From Sabethes cyaneus (Eukaryota; Arthropoda; Insecta; Diptera; Culicidae), in contig NC_071355.1 of assembly GCF_943734655.1 (NCBI RefSeq), forward strand, positions 235,938,027 to 236,002,026: a DNA stretch of 64,000 bases. Reading direction: 5' to 3'. The notes under the pieces were generated by a model, which searched no databases, had not been told where the DNA came from, and saw only the letters and a program-made list of their open reading frames with translations. Positions 42,823 through 54,669 of the stretch are shown here, piece by piece. Numbering within the stretch: the stretch's first letter is position 1; the number at the start of each line of letters is the position of its first letter. The translations under genes were made by a program, and so were the position numbers.

Positions 42823-44345
42823 CAGTAATGTTCCGACTTTGTCAGCTCCCGATTTTGTCTACCCCCGACTTTATCAGCTTTTGACGTAGTGCTACGTCTT
42901 TGTTTATTATACTGGGACTGGGTAGCACTTTGTGAAAACGAAAGTAGAAGTGTAACGTTTGAATAAAAGATTTCAAATGCTAATTACTACTAATTGAGAC
43001 CCCTCCCCTCTTTATGAGGGGGGGGGGGCTCCCATACAAATAATACACAAATTTCTTCATAACTCTAGAACTAATCAAGCAAATGAAACCAAATTTGGCA
43101 TGTGGGGGTTTTTGGAGGCATGAATTTATTTATTTTATGATGGTTTGAGACCCCCCACCCCTGTGGTAGGAGGATAAAGACTGCCATACAAATAAAACAG
43201 AAATTGGTCATTCATTACTATTTCAACCTTTATGATGCACACAAGTGATTTCTAAAAGGAATCTCCAAGTCTCAAAGGTTGCAGGCGTTGTACTTATGAA
43301 CCCCCGTCCACGTATTTTCAAAGCCACCATTGCATTCAATAAAGAATTGAAACTATTTAGCTGTTCTCTTTTAAACATTCACTTAAACAATAGCACTCAC
43401 AGATTCTTATAAACATACATATGCCAGAAATGCAGTTTACATTAGTCTTTGATCTGATGATCTGATATTGTCCTACGTCACCCTTTCGTATAACCCTTAG
43501 GGCTGTATACCTTTTAGTTTTTATCCCGATTTTGTCAGCCTTTAAATTTAGCTTAACTTTTGTACTCTTAAACATGATTAATAATTCTTTTCAGCCTGTG
43601 TGAAACTATTCTGATTCTCTGGGGAGAGTTTTTGTATAAAATGAGATGCCTTCTTGAGAGTAATTCGAAGTCAAAATTGGGGTATTTTTATAGTAAAAGT
43701 TCTATAGTTCCTAAATAGGCAAAGATCGAGGTAAACTATGTTCCGCTATGTTGTGTATTTTTACAATTTGTACAACTTTGTAGAACAGGAAAAAGTCATA
43801 CAACAACTACAAGAACAGCTAAAATAGAAAAACTGATTTTAACGATTTTTTATTAATGAGAAATAAGATTGTTCTATCTTTGCTGAAGAGATAGATGGTT
43901 ACTGTCTTCAGCAAAATTTCTTGTAATAATATGCTGTAAAACTTTGCAGAAGACATCAATGTGTTATATTGAAACTGAAGAAAAATATATTCTTTATTGC
44001 TCTTTTAGTGGGATTAATCAAAGTTTGAATTCCGCTGGACGATAGAACTTTCAATTTTAAGAAACTCATCCAAAGGTTCCATAAACCTAAAACCAAGTTT
44101 TCTCGCTTAAAGCTAATGCGCACCAAAAAAGGCTCTGGACCGGTGGTGTGCTGTGCCCGGTTCATTGAGCTTTCGGTTGACCAATTGAGGGTTAAAATTT
44201 AATGTTTAGTAGAAGTCTTCGATATTGCAAGGTCTTAAATCTTGAATTTTGAAAAATGTTCGAAATTTTTTTCCCGATTTTGCCAGTTTCCTCATTTTGT
44301 CAGCCCAAAATTCAACATGGTGCTGGCAAAATCGGAACATTACTG
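42823..44345. mobile_element. TA-flanked inverted-repeat element (about 1.5 kb), non-autonomous
   Basis: The left end is CAGTAATGTTCCGACTTTGT and the right end in reverse is CAGTAATGTTCCGATTTTGC; both are flanked by TA (42821-42822, 44346-44347). Several subterminal copies of CCCGATTTTGTCAGC occur near both ends (42848-42880, 43525-43540, 44274-44305). No transposase frame remains. It contains a nested copy of a different dispersed repeat at 42876-43215. End and motif style resemble the 433-bp element at 1507-1939. Confidence 0.75.
42876..43215 (+). repeat. Dispersed repeat (TTTGACGTAG head), copy 2, nested
   Basis: It begins TTTTGACGTAGTGCTACGTC like 39955. It continues with GGGGGGCTCCCATACAAAT, AACCAAATTTGGCATGTG and GGTTTGAGACCCCCCACC, the last parts being reverse-complementary to the nested repeat at 7500-7700. 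It sits inside the inverted-repeat element 42823-44345. Confidence 0.6.
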
Positions 44346-44409
44346 TATATCCATAACATTTGTCTTAAATTAGTCCAAGCTAGAGAAAGCTTTGATTCTC
44401 TTCTTGCTA

Positions 44410-44978
44410 CAATTATCAGTCGCAATCATTGTTAAAAAGCGTTACTGCTGGCACGTACGATATCCTGAGGCATTTCATCCTAAATTTTCTCCAAACGTTG
44501 CTTTTACTTTTATCCACAGTCAATCCTTTGGTGCTTCCTAGTTTGCCTAGCATCTAACCCCATGCATGGGAGTCAAAAGAATTCAAAGCAGGTGAAAAAG
44601 CAGGCAACACTTTCGAAAAACTAAAATCCAGAAAATTGTCCTCATAGCTAGCCTGTGTAACTTTCACCTGGTGAGACGGTGCGGAATCTTGTTGGAAGTA
44701 GTATGGTGCATTCTTGTTGTGTTTTTTCTACGATGGGAAGCAAATGGTTCTTCAAAACATTATCGAACCTTCAAATTTTTGTAGAAACATCCCTGTACCA
44801 TCACCCTGGAAGCATCCTAGAGAAGCTTGAACAGCTGCTGTCATCTTTCGACCCTTGCAACCTACTGCTTTTCAGTCAAACTGTGCGTCTGTTATTTTTT
44901 GTATGGAATCAATTGAAGATCACCTTTCAAAATATTCTTAATGGTGGACTGCGAAATCTCCAGTTCTTTGGCCAGCTT
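44410..44978 (-). pseudogene. Tc1/mariner (IS630-type) transposase relic
   Basis: On the minus strand, from 44978, translation shows a helix-turn-helix-like start (LAKELEISQSTIKNILKGDL), then LIPYKK, SLTEKQ and VARVER. After decayed sequence comes YYFQQDSAPSHQ, the second catalytic Asp block of the DDE/D family, then PALNSFDSHAWG, where the third catalytic residue block (PDLNPLD type) lies. It ends LGSTKGLTVDKSK before a stop near 44420. At least four in-frame stops are present. Part of the middle, including the first catalytic Asp region, is missing or unrecognisable. It is clearly dead. Its 5' part is cut by an insertion at 44979-45340. Confidence 0.75.
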
Positions 44979-45340
44979 CAGGGATGGAAAAAAATTGACA
45001 TCACTACTTGTAAGCGACAAACACTTGGTCGCGATCCGTACAGATTATGACAAACCTTATGTCAGATCATGTTCATTGCATGATTGCGTTGAGAAATATA
45101 ACAGATACAGACGATTGGTTGTGTGCATCTTATGAATCACAATACAAACAACTTGTGTGACCTTTTTTCTCGCAGCTATGTAAGATGTAACACTGTGATC
45201 GACTGCCGAGACTGTTTAGAGAACAAAATCTTGTGATCACCGTTAAAGATTCGCTGTTTGTTATGATCTGTACGGATTATGATCTGTGCGTGTGGCGATA
45301 ACTCACAGATTTTATCACAATCACTGATCTTCCATCCCTG
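44979..45340. mobile_element. Short inverted-repeat insertion (CAGGGATGGA ends) within the transposase relic
   Basis: Both ends read CAGGGATGGA inward. The 362-bp interior has no coding frame but carries GATCTGTACGGATTATGA-like and GATCCGTACAGATTATGA-like segments (45030 and 45265). The short CAGGG ends suggest a hAT-type MITE, but I could not confirm an 8-bp target duplication. Confidence 0.55.
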
Positions 45341-45394
45341 AAAGCTGAAGCTTTTTGCATTGTTTTCTCTTTATTATCTGCCTTAGGTATGCCT

Positions 45395-45955
45395 TGGCTG
45401 TTAAATGGCTGGGTAATGCGTAACATCGGTACCTCGCGTACCTGCAATTATAAAATATACCCCACAGTGGCCATTAGCCTCTTATCCAGCAACTCGTCTC
45501 CCTACCTCCTCGTGGTACCAGCCGGAATACGAGCAACCTTGGTGGTGGTAACCAACCCCGGTGGAAGCTTAGGTTGTATACCAACAGGGAAGGAGGCACT
45601 CATGCACCTGCTGAGTGTTGGCAAAAGGAACAGCCTTGCCAGCCGTGAGCGTCTGACGCCAGGTTGGGGGCGGCTCGCGACGGTGATTCCACTGCACGGT
45701 GAATCGCCGTTTCCGTACCAGGTGTGCGGCTGTATCCCAGGTTAGGGGCGGCATACAACAGCGAGTGATCCGGAGCGGACGGCTGACTTATGAAACGCTG
45801 TGTCTCGCCAGCTATACCCAAGACAGCAGCCCTGTCCGCGAGACTAGGCATCGCAGCCCCAGTAAGGCAGTATGCTTAAACAACTTTCGATAGGAGAAAT
45901 TCAGGAAAGGAACTACAACCGGATAATCGGCATGGACCCAGGCAAAAGAAAAATG
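45395..45955 (+). mobile_element. RTE-type copy B: 5' leader
   Basis: GC-richer leader sequence shared with the minus-strand element (reverse complement of 39155-39345) and, from 45745 on, with copy A (36060 onward). It starts near TTAAATGGCTGGGTAATGCG. It contains no long coding frame in phase with the endonuclease. Confidence 0.65.
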
Positions 45956-46717
45956 ACTACGATTGTTGGTAACTTGGAACTTGGAATGTCAGGACTCTAC
46001 TTGAACCGGCACGCGCGGGTATCCTGGCAAGAGAGCTGCAGAAGATGAAAGTCGAGGTTGCAGCCATCCAGGAAGTGCGGTGGCCGAAGACGGGAGAATG
46101 GGAATTCCGCGCAGTAGATCCTATTGGAGTCGGAGCAGCATGGAGTCGACTTCGTATTACATGGAAAACAAATGAAGCGTATCATTAGGTGGAGGTCCAT
46201 CAAAGACCGTCTATGCGTGTTGAGAATTAAGGGCAAATTCTTTAACTACAGTTTGATAAATGTGTACGCACCGACGAACGACAAGCCCGATGACGTAAAA
46301 GAGGCGTTCTGTGATTTTCTCGACAGGCTATATGGAGAGTGCCCAAGACATGACATAAAGATAATCATCGGGGATACAAATGCACAGGTCGGACGTGAAG
46401 AGTTCTTTCGTCCCGTTATTCGTAGAGACGACAATGGTCTGAGGCTAATCAACTTCGCTGCAGCCAGAGGAATGGTTATCTGTAGTACCCATTTTGCACG
46501 ATGGAACATTCGGAAGCACACCTGGAAACATCGTAATGTAGAGGCCTGCTCTCAGATCGACCACGTGCTGGTAGATGGCCGGCACTTTTCTGATGTCGCA
46601 GACGTGCGATCCTACCGGGGACCAAACGTTGACTCGGATCACTATCTCGTAGTAAGCAAGATCCGCGCCCGGTTGTCCAACGTATTCAAATCGAAGCAAC
46701 GAGGAAGATACTACTGA
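45956..46717 (+). pseudogene. RTE-type copy B: endonuclease domain
   Basis: The domain starts near 45970 (ARAGILARELQK and VAAIQEVRWPKTGEWEF). A frameshift near 46120 leads into an open frame: DRLCVLRIKGKFFNYSLI, NVYAPTNDK, HDIKIIIGDTNAQVGREEF (catalytic GDxN), SQIDHVLVDGRH, and NVDSDHYLVVSKIRARL with the SDH motif. This is the most complete endonuclease in the window. The enzyme family nicks target DNA for target-primed reverse transcription. Two frame changes show the copy is inactive as one polyprotein. Confidence 0.85.
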
Positions 46718-48820
46718 ACATTCGGCGGTAATCAGCGGAGGGAGTTGCTGCAGAGTACTCTCGGAAGACTGATGAGCGGATCGGTGAAAATCTCGGAGAG
46801 AACCTGAACGAACAGTGGAGACACATCCACGACGCCATCAGTACTACAGCGCGGGAAGTGTTGGGTACTACTGCTGCAGCCATTTCCAGTGAGTGGTTTG
46901 ACGCAGAGTGCCAGTGAGTGACTGATGAGAAGAATCGAGCCAGAAGTCACATTTTGGCTGCAACTGTGACACGCCAGAGCAGAGAGAGATACCGATATGC
47001 TAGAGCTGCCGAAAAGAGACTTCACCGTCGTGGGAAACGTCAGCACTGGGATCGCGTTCTTGCGGAGGCAAAAAATTGCTTCGAAAGGCACGATACGAGA
47101 AGCTTCTTTAGTACGATCAACGGAATCAGGAACCGCACCGTGCCAACTCCTGTTATGTGCAACGACAAGGAGGGGAACCTTCGATGCATTGTTGAATGGT
47201 GAACAAAATGGAACGGCCAACAGAAACAGGATAACGATTGAGGATGATGGACAAGCTGTGGATCCACCAACTTTGGACGAGGTTAGGAAAGCAGCGAGAG
47301 AGCTGGAAAACGGCAAAGCAGCTAGAAAGGACGGCATCCCCGCCGAACTTTTGAAAGTCGGGAGCGAACGGCTGTATTGTGCAATCCATCAGGTTATACT
47401 AAAGGTATGGACTGAGAAGGAATTACCTACGGACTGGTTGGAAAGTCTCATATGCCCAATTTACAAAAAGGGCCATCGACTCGAATGCAGCAATTATCGA
47501 GGTATTACTCTCCTCAATTCTGCATACAAAATTCTCTCCCGCATCCTGTTCCTCAGACTGAGGCCGTTGTAGGAAACATTTGTTGACGAATACCAGTGCG
47601 GTTTTCGAGAGGGACGCTCCACGACGACAGACCAAATGTTCACTTTGCGACAGATCCTCGTTAAATTCCGGGAATTCAACTTGCAGACTCATCATTTGTT
47701 TATAGACTTCAAGGCGGCGTACGATTCAGTTAAACGAAACGAGCTGTGGCAGATTATGCTTGAACATGGTTTTTCAACAAAACTGATTAGGCTGATATGT
47801 GCTACCCTTGATGGTTCAAAATCAAGCGTCAGGATAGCGAGTGAGACATCGGACTCGTTTGTGACGTTAGATGGTTTGAAGCAAGGTGACGGACTATCGA
47901 ACTTGCTGTTCAACATTGCATTGGAAGGTGCTATTCGAAGGGCCGGCGTGCAGAGAAGCAGTACCATCATCACGAAATCTCATATGCTCCTGGGGTTCGC
48001 GGACAACATCGATATCATCGGTGTTAACCGTAGAGCTGTGGAAGAAGCGTACACGCATCTTAAGCAGGAAGCTGCGAGGATAGGGCTTATCATAAATTCT
48101 ACCAAAATAAAGTATATGGTGGCTGGTAGAGAGCGTGGTAGCCCTTCGGGTGTTGGAACTGCGGTGGTGATAGATGGAGATACTTTTGAAGTGGTCGACG
48201 AATTTGTTAACCTTGGTACGTTAGTGACATGTGACAACGATGTGAACCGTGAAGTAAAAAGGCGGATAATGGCTGCCAATAGGGCCTTCTACGGATTACG
48301 TAGCCAGCTGAAGTCCCGTAGCTGAGGTCCCTACAACTCCGTACAAAACTCGCGCTCTATAAGACGCTAATTCTCCCGGTGGTACTCTACGGCCACGAAG
48401 CGTGGACGTTGAAAGACAGCAACTGACGAGCTCTTGGCGTTTTCGAGCGTAAGATTCTGCGATCAATTCTTGGCGGCATATTAGACGAAGGAGTGTGGCA
48501 CAGGCGCATGAATCATGAAATATACCAAGTGTACAAAGATGCGGATATTGTGAAGCGACGAAAATACGGCAGGCTACAATGGACCGGATAAGAGACCAGC
48601 GAAAACAATATTTAGTAGAGAACCCGACAGAGGCCGACGACTTCGAGGCAGACCCCGTACCCGTTGGATGAGCGCTGTTGACGAGGATGCTAGAACAGCG
48701 GGTGTTAGGGGCAACTGGAGAGTGGCAGCTCAAGACCGAGTAATGTGGAGACGGCTCCTGAATTCGGCATGGATTCGAAAAGCAGATTGTCGCCGAAAAA
48801 CAAACAAACAAACAACAAGG
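46718..48820 (+). pseudogene. RTE-type copy B: reverse transcriptase and 3' end
   Basis: The linker (RLHRRGKRQHWDRVLAEAK) precedes the reverse transcriptase: GKAARKDGIPAELL, LICPIYKKGHRLECSNYRGI, a stop at about 47570, a frameshift, then IDFKAAYDSVKRNELWQIM (first catalytic Asp) and LDGLKQGDGLSNLLFNIALE. The FADD motif reads FADNIDII, so the second Asp of the pair is replaced by Asn, which should inactivate the enzyme. The C-terminal part shows RGRPRTRWMSAVDEDAR. The element ends near a CAAA-rich tail (48797-48820), typical of short-repeat tails in RTE elements. Confidence 0.85.
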
Positions 48821-49189
48821 TATGCTTCTTTGCCTACTTTCCGCCAATTCTCCGGAAGTGAAACTGGCTCGAGAAATGTTGATAAGCTCGGACATTGTAA
48901 CACTGTCCATTTTCTGTAGAAAACGGGTAGAATACCATCCAGATCTCATTTTTCATTGGTTCAAAAGAGCTAAGTGCCCATTTGATCGAAGCCTCCGTAA
49001 ACAATCGGCGTTCAAGCAAAGCCGAGTCGTTTGGCACTTTGGTTTTCTTAACACTACACTCTTCATTTAAATAAAAGAGGATAGGAAACAATGGAAATCA
49101 TGCAAATATTTTTGAACAGCCAATTGTGTTGTATACAACCAAGGATTGTTCACTAGAATTTTTAACATTTTTTTTCTAGTCATCACCAA
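48821..49189. other. Intergenic between the RTE tail and a SINE piece
   Basis: No feature recognised. Open frames on both strands of about 80 codons overlap and lack motifs. Confidence 0.4.
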
Positions 49190-49345
49190 GCGTGAGATCC
49201 CCCTGAAGCGCGAGGCTCCGTTGCACCGCACGGATTTGCCGACCTAAACACCGGCTCTGCGTGTTTGATCCTTAAAGTCATTTGACATCGAATGGCCTGA
49301 CCTGACTCTAGTAAGATTCCTACCACCGACCACGGCTATGCGAGC
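49190..49345 (-). repeat. SINE-related fragment, copy 2
   Basis: AAAGTCATTTGACATCGAAT, GGCCTGA and then TAAGATTC match the plus-strand order of 9110-9150. The tRNA-like head is more decayed here than in copy 1. Confidence 0.4.
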
Positions 49346-52300
49346 ATCTTCCATCTTATAATTAATTCTAAACCCAGTACTTAATATATATCAAACATAT
49401 TAAAAATAAAAAAAGTGCATAGCTTTAGTCTAACAAGTTTTTCGTATTCGTAATTTTCGGTGATTAACCTTTACAAGGTGAGAAGTTTGGTTCAGAAATT
49501 GCGAGAAATTTTCACATGGGCTGTGATAGTAAAAATTATGCAGCAAAAACCCTTTAGAATGACTAAAAATTCTACGCTAAATAACTATTTTAGGAATTGT
49601 TTCGAAAGCCAACTAACAAATCAACTCTTGGTCTTGAAATCGGGACATAAGATTGCTTCCAGCACATATTTGGTTTCAATACCATCCAACCAGCCAACCA
49701 ATCTGGTTTCATAGTTCCCCTGTCCTAATCCATGATAAATGTTACGGCAAGTTCGCTGCACTATTCCTTTGTTCGGCAGTATGAAAACTTTATGTTTCGT
49801 GCCATCAAATGAGATTGTTCGAAACACGATGATGTACAGTAATAAATTCTACTTCAACGATTGCCAGTAAAACCAACGACCAGAAATCTCCGCGCACTTC
49901 GCTACCGAGCAAAGAACTGAAGTGGTTTTCAATACGGTGGCGGCGAGAGCAATTTTAACATCACTTCTACTTCCCGGCGCTGATCCTTCGGAATCGGATT
50001 CCACACTCACGTAGCCCAATCTGGTTTTGGAACCATTGCTGCTGGCTTCGGGCGGTTTAGGGCTTCCGATGAACACGAAGTTAGAGCTTAGGAGCTGGAT
50101 GATAGTGTGAAGCTTCGCCGGATTCAAGAGGAAGACTTCTAGATTGAATACCCATCAGTGTCGATAGTCGGTACAAGTAGAACCACCATCAAGTAGAAGG
50201 ACGAACGACTAGGTACATACATATGTACATATACGGTAGTTATAGTATCGGTCGCCACTTACCACAATTGTGGTGCTGCCAAAGTGCCAACTGCAAAACG
50301 GCTACCCGAAAGGCGGTTGCAGAGCACGTTCCACTGCGCTGCACTGGTGCTGGCTGGATGTTCGCTAGAAGTTGGGAGATGATGGTACGAAAGTTTACAA
50401 CTTTTTCTTCTCGAGCGGAGTTGTTCGTGGCGAACTATCATGTACGAGTTGGTGGAAAATTGCAGTTGATTTCGATTATAGCCAAAAAAATGGATGATTT
50501 TGTTCCATAGCATATCAATTACTGTAAACGAAGCGGGTGGTAATCAAGAGTAGTGCCTGACTACAGTAGATGGACATGATTTGGTAACTAAAAGATTTTT
50601 TCTCTCGCCTTCACTATGAAAACTGAATTGAATAATTATAGGTAATTAAACTAGTTTTTGAGCTCGACTGCAAAAATTGAAGCGTTTACTAGGATTTTCT
50701 TCAAAATCTGACCTAATTAAAACAAACATCTACTGCCATTTGTTATGTTTGTGCTGCATCAAAACCTTCATTTGTATAGCAAAATACCATACAACCAAAC
50801 CAACTGTCGAGGATAATTCTCTTTAGCTTGACTGATCAGTTTTCCTGCAGTCGACGGAGGAGCGGTGGTGCCTTTCGCCACCCACTCGAGCGCGGGATGA
50901 CACTCTCTGTATACACAGAAAAAGGTTACACTCGAAAGGTCGAGGAAAACCCCGAGTAAGCATCGTTTTCCGATTCCTACCTACAGTCGTTCGTTGGTGC
51001 TGCGGTAAAGCAAAAAAAAAAAACGCAGAAAATAACGGTCACAGGGTCAATTAGTGTGACGTTCACCGGGGGAAAGCCACAGAGTTTGCACTGTAAACGA
51101 TCCGGCGGGCGGGCCGAACGGCGGCAATGGAACAATGACGACGACGACAACGACGACGCGACGCTGGCGATGGTGCCCAGGCTAGGCTAGCCAACAATGG
51201 TGCCCTGTTGCGGTTCTGGATGTTATCTTTTTAATTAGTGGCAAGCGGTAGTTTGACCTTGAGTTGCTGCCACAGTTTCGGATGCGACAAAACGGTATCT
51301 ATTTCAAGCGCTTCGCTCCGCAGGAAGCGGATCAGATAATTTGTTTTGTTCTACAAATTTAATTTAACTTTACAACGGTGAATGTACTTTAACAATATTA
51401 TTTCAAACAAGTTCGTCTTCTGAGAGTGTGCTCCCCCAGGGCCGATAGACAAGTGTGAAACTATCTTGCCAGACCGCATTGACCTGGAAGAGTGGGACAA
51501 GAAGAAGGTGGCGTTGGTGTTTTCAACATGTCCTTAGTGGCATGCAACTAGGATAGGTGAAACTATTTTCGGTCTATGAAAGAGTTCGTGGCCAACTAAA
51601 ACTGCTGCCACTGTCATCATTTCTGGCTTTTAGCAAAGATAGGTTACAAATTGTTTCCCTGTTTGGTGCAATAAACCGGGTACTTTCAAAGTTTATGCCA
51701 CGCCGTTACCGGGAACTTATGTTTGGTTTGAAAATTTCGTCAAAGAGTTCATCAAGTCGTGTTTATCGATGCAGTTTGCTAATTTGAAGCACGTTTCAGA
51801 AGCAACATTGCATTCCATACTGGCAGTTAGTGCATTTCCCCCTACTGTTGTGGTTGCTAATTGATGCAGTACAGCAGAAAGCACTAGTTGAGTAAACTCA
51901 ACACAATGTGCTCATTATGGCGACCTATGGTATGAAGCACGCGAAACAAATTCCGAGAAACTAACACGTAAGTAAACTGATTCCTCGAAATTTACGGAAA
52001 GGTCTTTACAGTTTAAACAACTGTTCTGGCAATATAGCTCTATACAGTAGGAACAACAAATCTGTCCAAACATAGAAGACCACGTCCCGGTAGTGAAATG
52101 TAATGACAAAGCTTTGCTTTACCCGCAGGCGAGAATTGTCGCCGTCTGAAATCATCGCTTAAATTAACAATTCCAAGTGCTCCCCGTCGAGTCGACAATA
52201 GATAGAGGCTGCAACGCGGTCGACGCACGGTTGTTGAGGAATCGTGAGTAGTGAACATGCATTCAATGGTTTCATGATGATAATGAACCAGATATTGGAA

Positions 52301-52435
52301 ATTTGTCCTCGTAGTAATAATAATTAAAACACACATTTACATAAATTTATTAAAAATAATTACATCGGACGGTTCCCCATTGTCAAAACAGCTTTGATAG
52401 AACAGTTAACAGATAGAGAAACCACTTTGATTACA
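49346..52435. other. Intergenic, no gene recognised
   Basis: Mostly AT-rich. 50820-51200 is GC-richer with a poly-A tract and a GACGACGAC cluster near 51136-51160. Open frames (50223-50513 on both strands, 51557-51787 and others) overlap each other and show no domain. Confidence 0.4.
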
Positions 52436-52935
52436 TTAATTTTGCTTTGCTGACACCTTGCCGATATTCTTTAAATGATAAAGAGCGGGGCTGTGTCCTG
52501 TTAGGAGTCCCGTGATTGTGCGTAGTTCACTACGAGTTAAATGGAGTAGTTTTTTAGCTACTGCAGGGTTTTGGTAGATAAACTGTTTAGCTTGTCTACA
52601 ACCCTGTGTGCGATTCCAACGGGATACTATTTCTAGCTTTTCCCATGTCATCAATTCACTTTTCACGACGGATGTGGAGATGCCCAGAAACGGTTCAAGA
52701 CCAACGAATCGCTGAGCTGATCCTTGTCTCGCAAGGTTGCTAGGCAAATTCATTGCCCTCGATTCCGCAGTAACCGGGCACCCAAAGTAATAAAACTTTG
52801 TTTTGGCGGGAGAGCTCCCTCAATGCTGTGTTGCACTCTCAAACTAATTTGGACACGCATTTGGCGGACTTGAGTGCCAGTAGTGCTGCTTGGCTGTCCG
52901 TGAAGATACCGATTTTCGCGTGCCTGTACTTTCGT
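52436..52935 (-). pseudogene. LINE RNase H domain relic
   Basis: On the minus strand from about 52920 translation gives KIGIFTDSQAALLALKS, then ALRELSRQNKVLLLWVPGYC and GIEGNEFA: the central D and the WVPGH-type block of a retrotransposon RNase H. A frameshift leads to GCRQAKQFIYQNP and LTRSELRTITGLLTGHSPA near 52450-52600. This C-terminal layout is found in LINE clades that encode RNase H (I, R1, LOA group). Neither reverse transcriptase nor endonuclease is adjacent, so it is an isolated fragment. Stops and at least one frameshift disable it. Confidence 0.75.
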
Positions 52936-53279
52936 TTCAAGCATATTGTTGCACAGATGTATATGCATATATTTCTGTTTGAAAAACGGCCATTTTTTTA
53001 TTAGAAGTTTTAAACCTAAGAGGTTCACTCGCCTCTCGAAGGAGGCCAAGTTATTATGCAGAAAACCGTTTGTTTAAGCAATATATCTAGTGCTTACGCT
53101 ACGGAATTTTCTTTCGCATTAATTAATTATTTATTTAACTAAGTATTCATGTAACACAAGTAACTTTCTAATGGTTTTCAAAAGTTTGCGTACAATATGA
53201 TTTCTGCTAATTAGTTTGCTGTTGAGAAGAATGTTTTACAGGATTTTTAAAGACTGCATGGCACTCTCGCATCGAGCCT
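52936..53279. other. AT-rich gap between two LINE relics
   Basis: No gene, repeat or RNA recognised. Confidence 0.4.
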
Positions 53280-54130
53280 ACTTTTCCCTCCGCAAGACGC
53301 TTCGATCAAGGAGCATACGCCGCACAAAGTCCTGTCCTATTCTTTAGCTGACGAATTTCTCGCCGGATCTCTTCGAGATCGGGAGCCGGTTGGTGATGTT
53401 CGAGAAAAACCGGTCCTCGATGAGAATATGGTCGATTTGGTTCGAAGTTCATTGGTCAGATGATTTCCAGGGGCCTTTGTGGATATCTTTGTGGGACAAG
53501 AAATTGCTTCTGATCACCAAATCTCGCAAAGCTACAAAGTTGACGTTGGCCGTTGTCGTTCGTGTCGATGTCGGCGTGTAGGCTATGGGGCCCGATCGCC
53601 GGTCTATGCATTCCCTGCCAACCTGGGCGTTCATATCTCCGTTGACAATCTTGATAGCCTATCGTGAGCAGCTGTCGTACGTTGCCACCAGCTGCGCATA
53701 GAACGCTTCCTTCTCGTCGTCGGGTCTACCTTCGTGTGGATAATATACGTGTGTGATAGAGTAGTTGAAGAAAAGGCCTTTTATCCTCAACACGCACATC
53801 CTCTCGTTGATTGCTTTTCAGTCCATTACGTGATCCTGCATTTTGCCCAACACTACGAAGCCCGTTCCTAGCTCGTTGATCGCTCCACCGCTCTGGAAAA
53901 ATTGGGCTTTGCTGCCACAGATCCCCCACACCTTCTTGCCTTTGCGACAGATCTCCTGCAGTGCCACGATGCCAAACTTTCGGGGTTCAAAATGATCGAG
54001 CAGCACCCTGTCGTCACAAACGAAATTTAGCGATTTGCAGTTCCAGATACCAAGTCTCCATTCCATGTCCTTATTTTGTCGCCTTTGTCCATGCCGAATG
54101 TTCCGAGTAACTGAGAGCTACATAGGGTAT
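53280..54130 (-). pseudogene. RTE-type endonuclease relic with internal deletion
   Basis: From 54066 the minus strand reads WRLGIWNCKSLNF, DHFEPRKFGIVALQEICRKG, INELGTGFVVLGKM and then, shifted, NGDMNAQVGRECIDRR-like residues near 53620 (the GDxN block) and NQIDHILIEDRFFSNIT near 53420. It then jumps directly to PAPDLEEIRREIRQLKN, which belongs about 200 residues later, so the end of the endonuclease and most of the linker are deleted. The start is closest to the minus-strand element at 38803-39350. Multiple frameshifts. Confidence 0.8.
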
Positions 54131-54669
54131 GCAGCTGTTTCGTCGTAATTGCGTATTCCCGTCCTATCCAACACAAATTATTAAAAATATCAGCGATTTT
54201 TATGACACACAACGCAAAACTACATACTTTATTAGCATAGCATAGCATAGCATACCCTACCGTACACATCATGGGTGGCTGATATGATGTTCCCGTAAGT
54301 ACACCATACACCTGGCCATGTCCTTACGATTGTAGAAATGGACACGTTAGTTGACCACCTACTTTAAGAGGATGCGCAAAAACTCACGCTATCTTCATAG
54401 GTGTTCTTGTACCCAGTAATATACGATATGAATAAAATATTAAAAATAAAAGGATATGGGGCATATATGGGAAAAATAGAACAATCTCACCATCAATCCT
54501 TCGAATGAAAAATAATTGCGTCAGTTTCAATCATCTAATATCCAATAATTAATTTAATTTTTCCTTACGATATCCATGTGCATTGTTAAGCTTGTTACGG
54601 TAAGAGTCTTAATTGTGCTTGACGAGCTAAAACGAAACAAATAATTAAAATAACATATTATACTTACCT
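54131..54669. other. Intergenic with an AGCAT microsatellite
   Basis: About four AGCAT/TAGCA units lie at 54234-54254. The remainder is AT-rich without recognised features. Confidence 0.45.

Noticed and set aside
44979..45340. hAT-type 8-bp target duplication around the CAGGGATGGA insert
   Set aside because: The 8 bases on the two sides do not match, so only the inverted ends are claimed.
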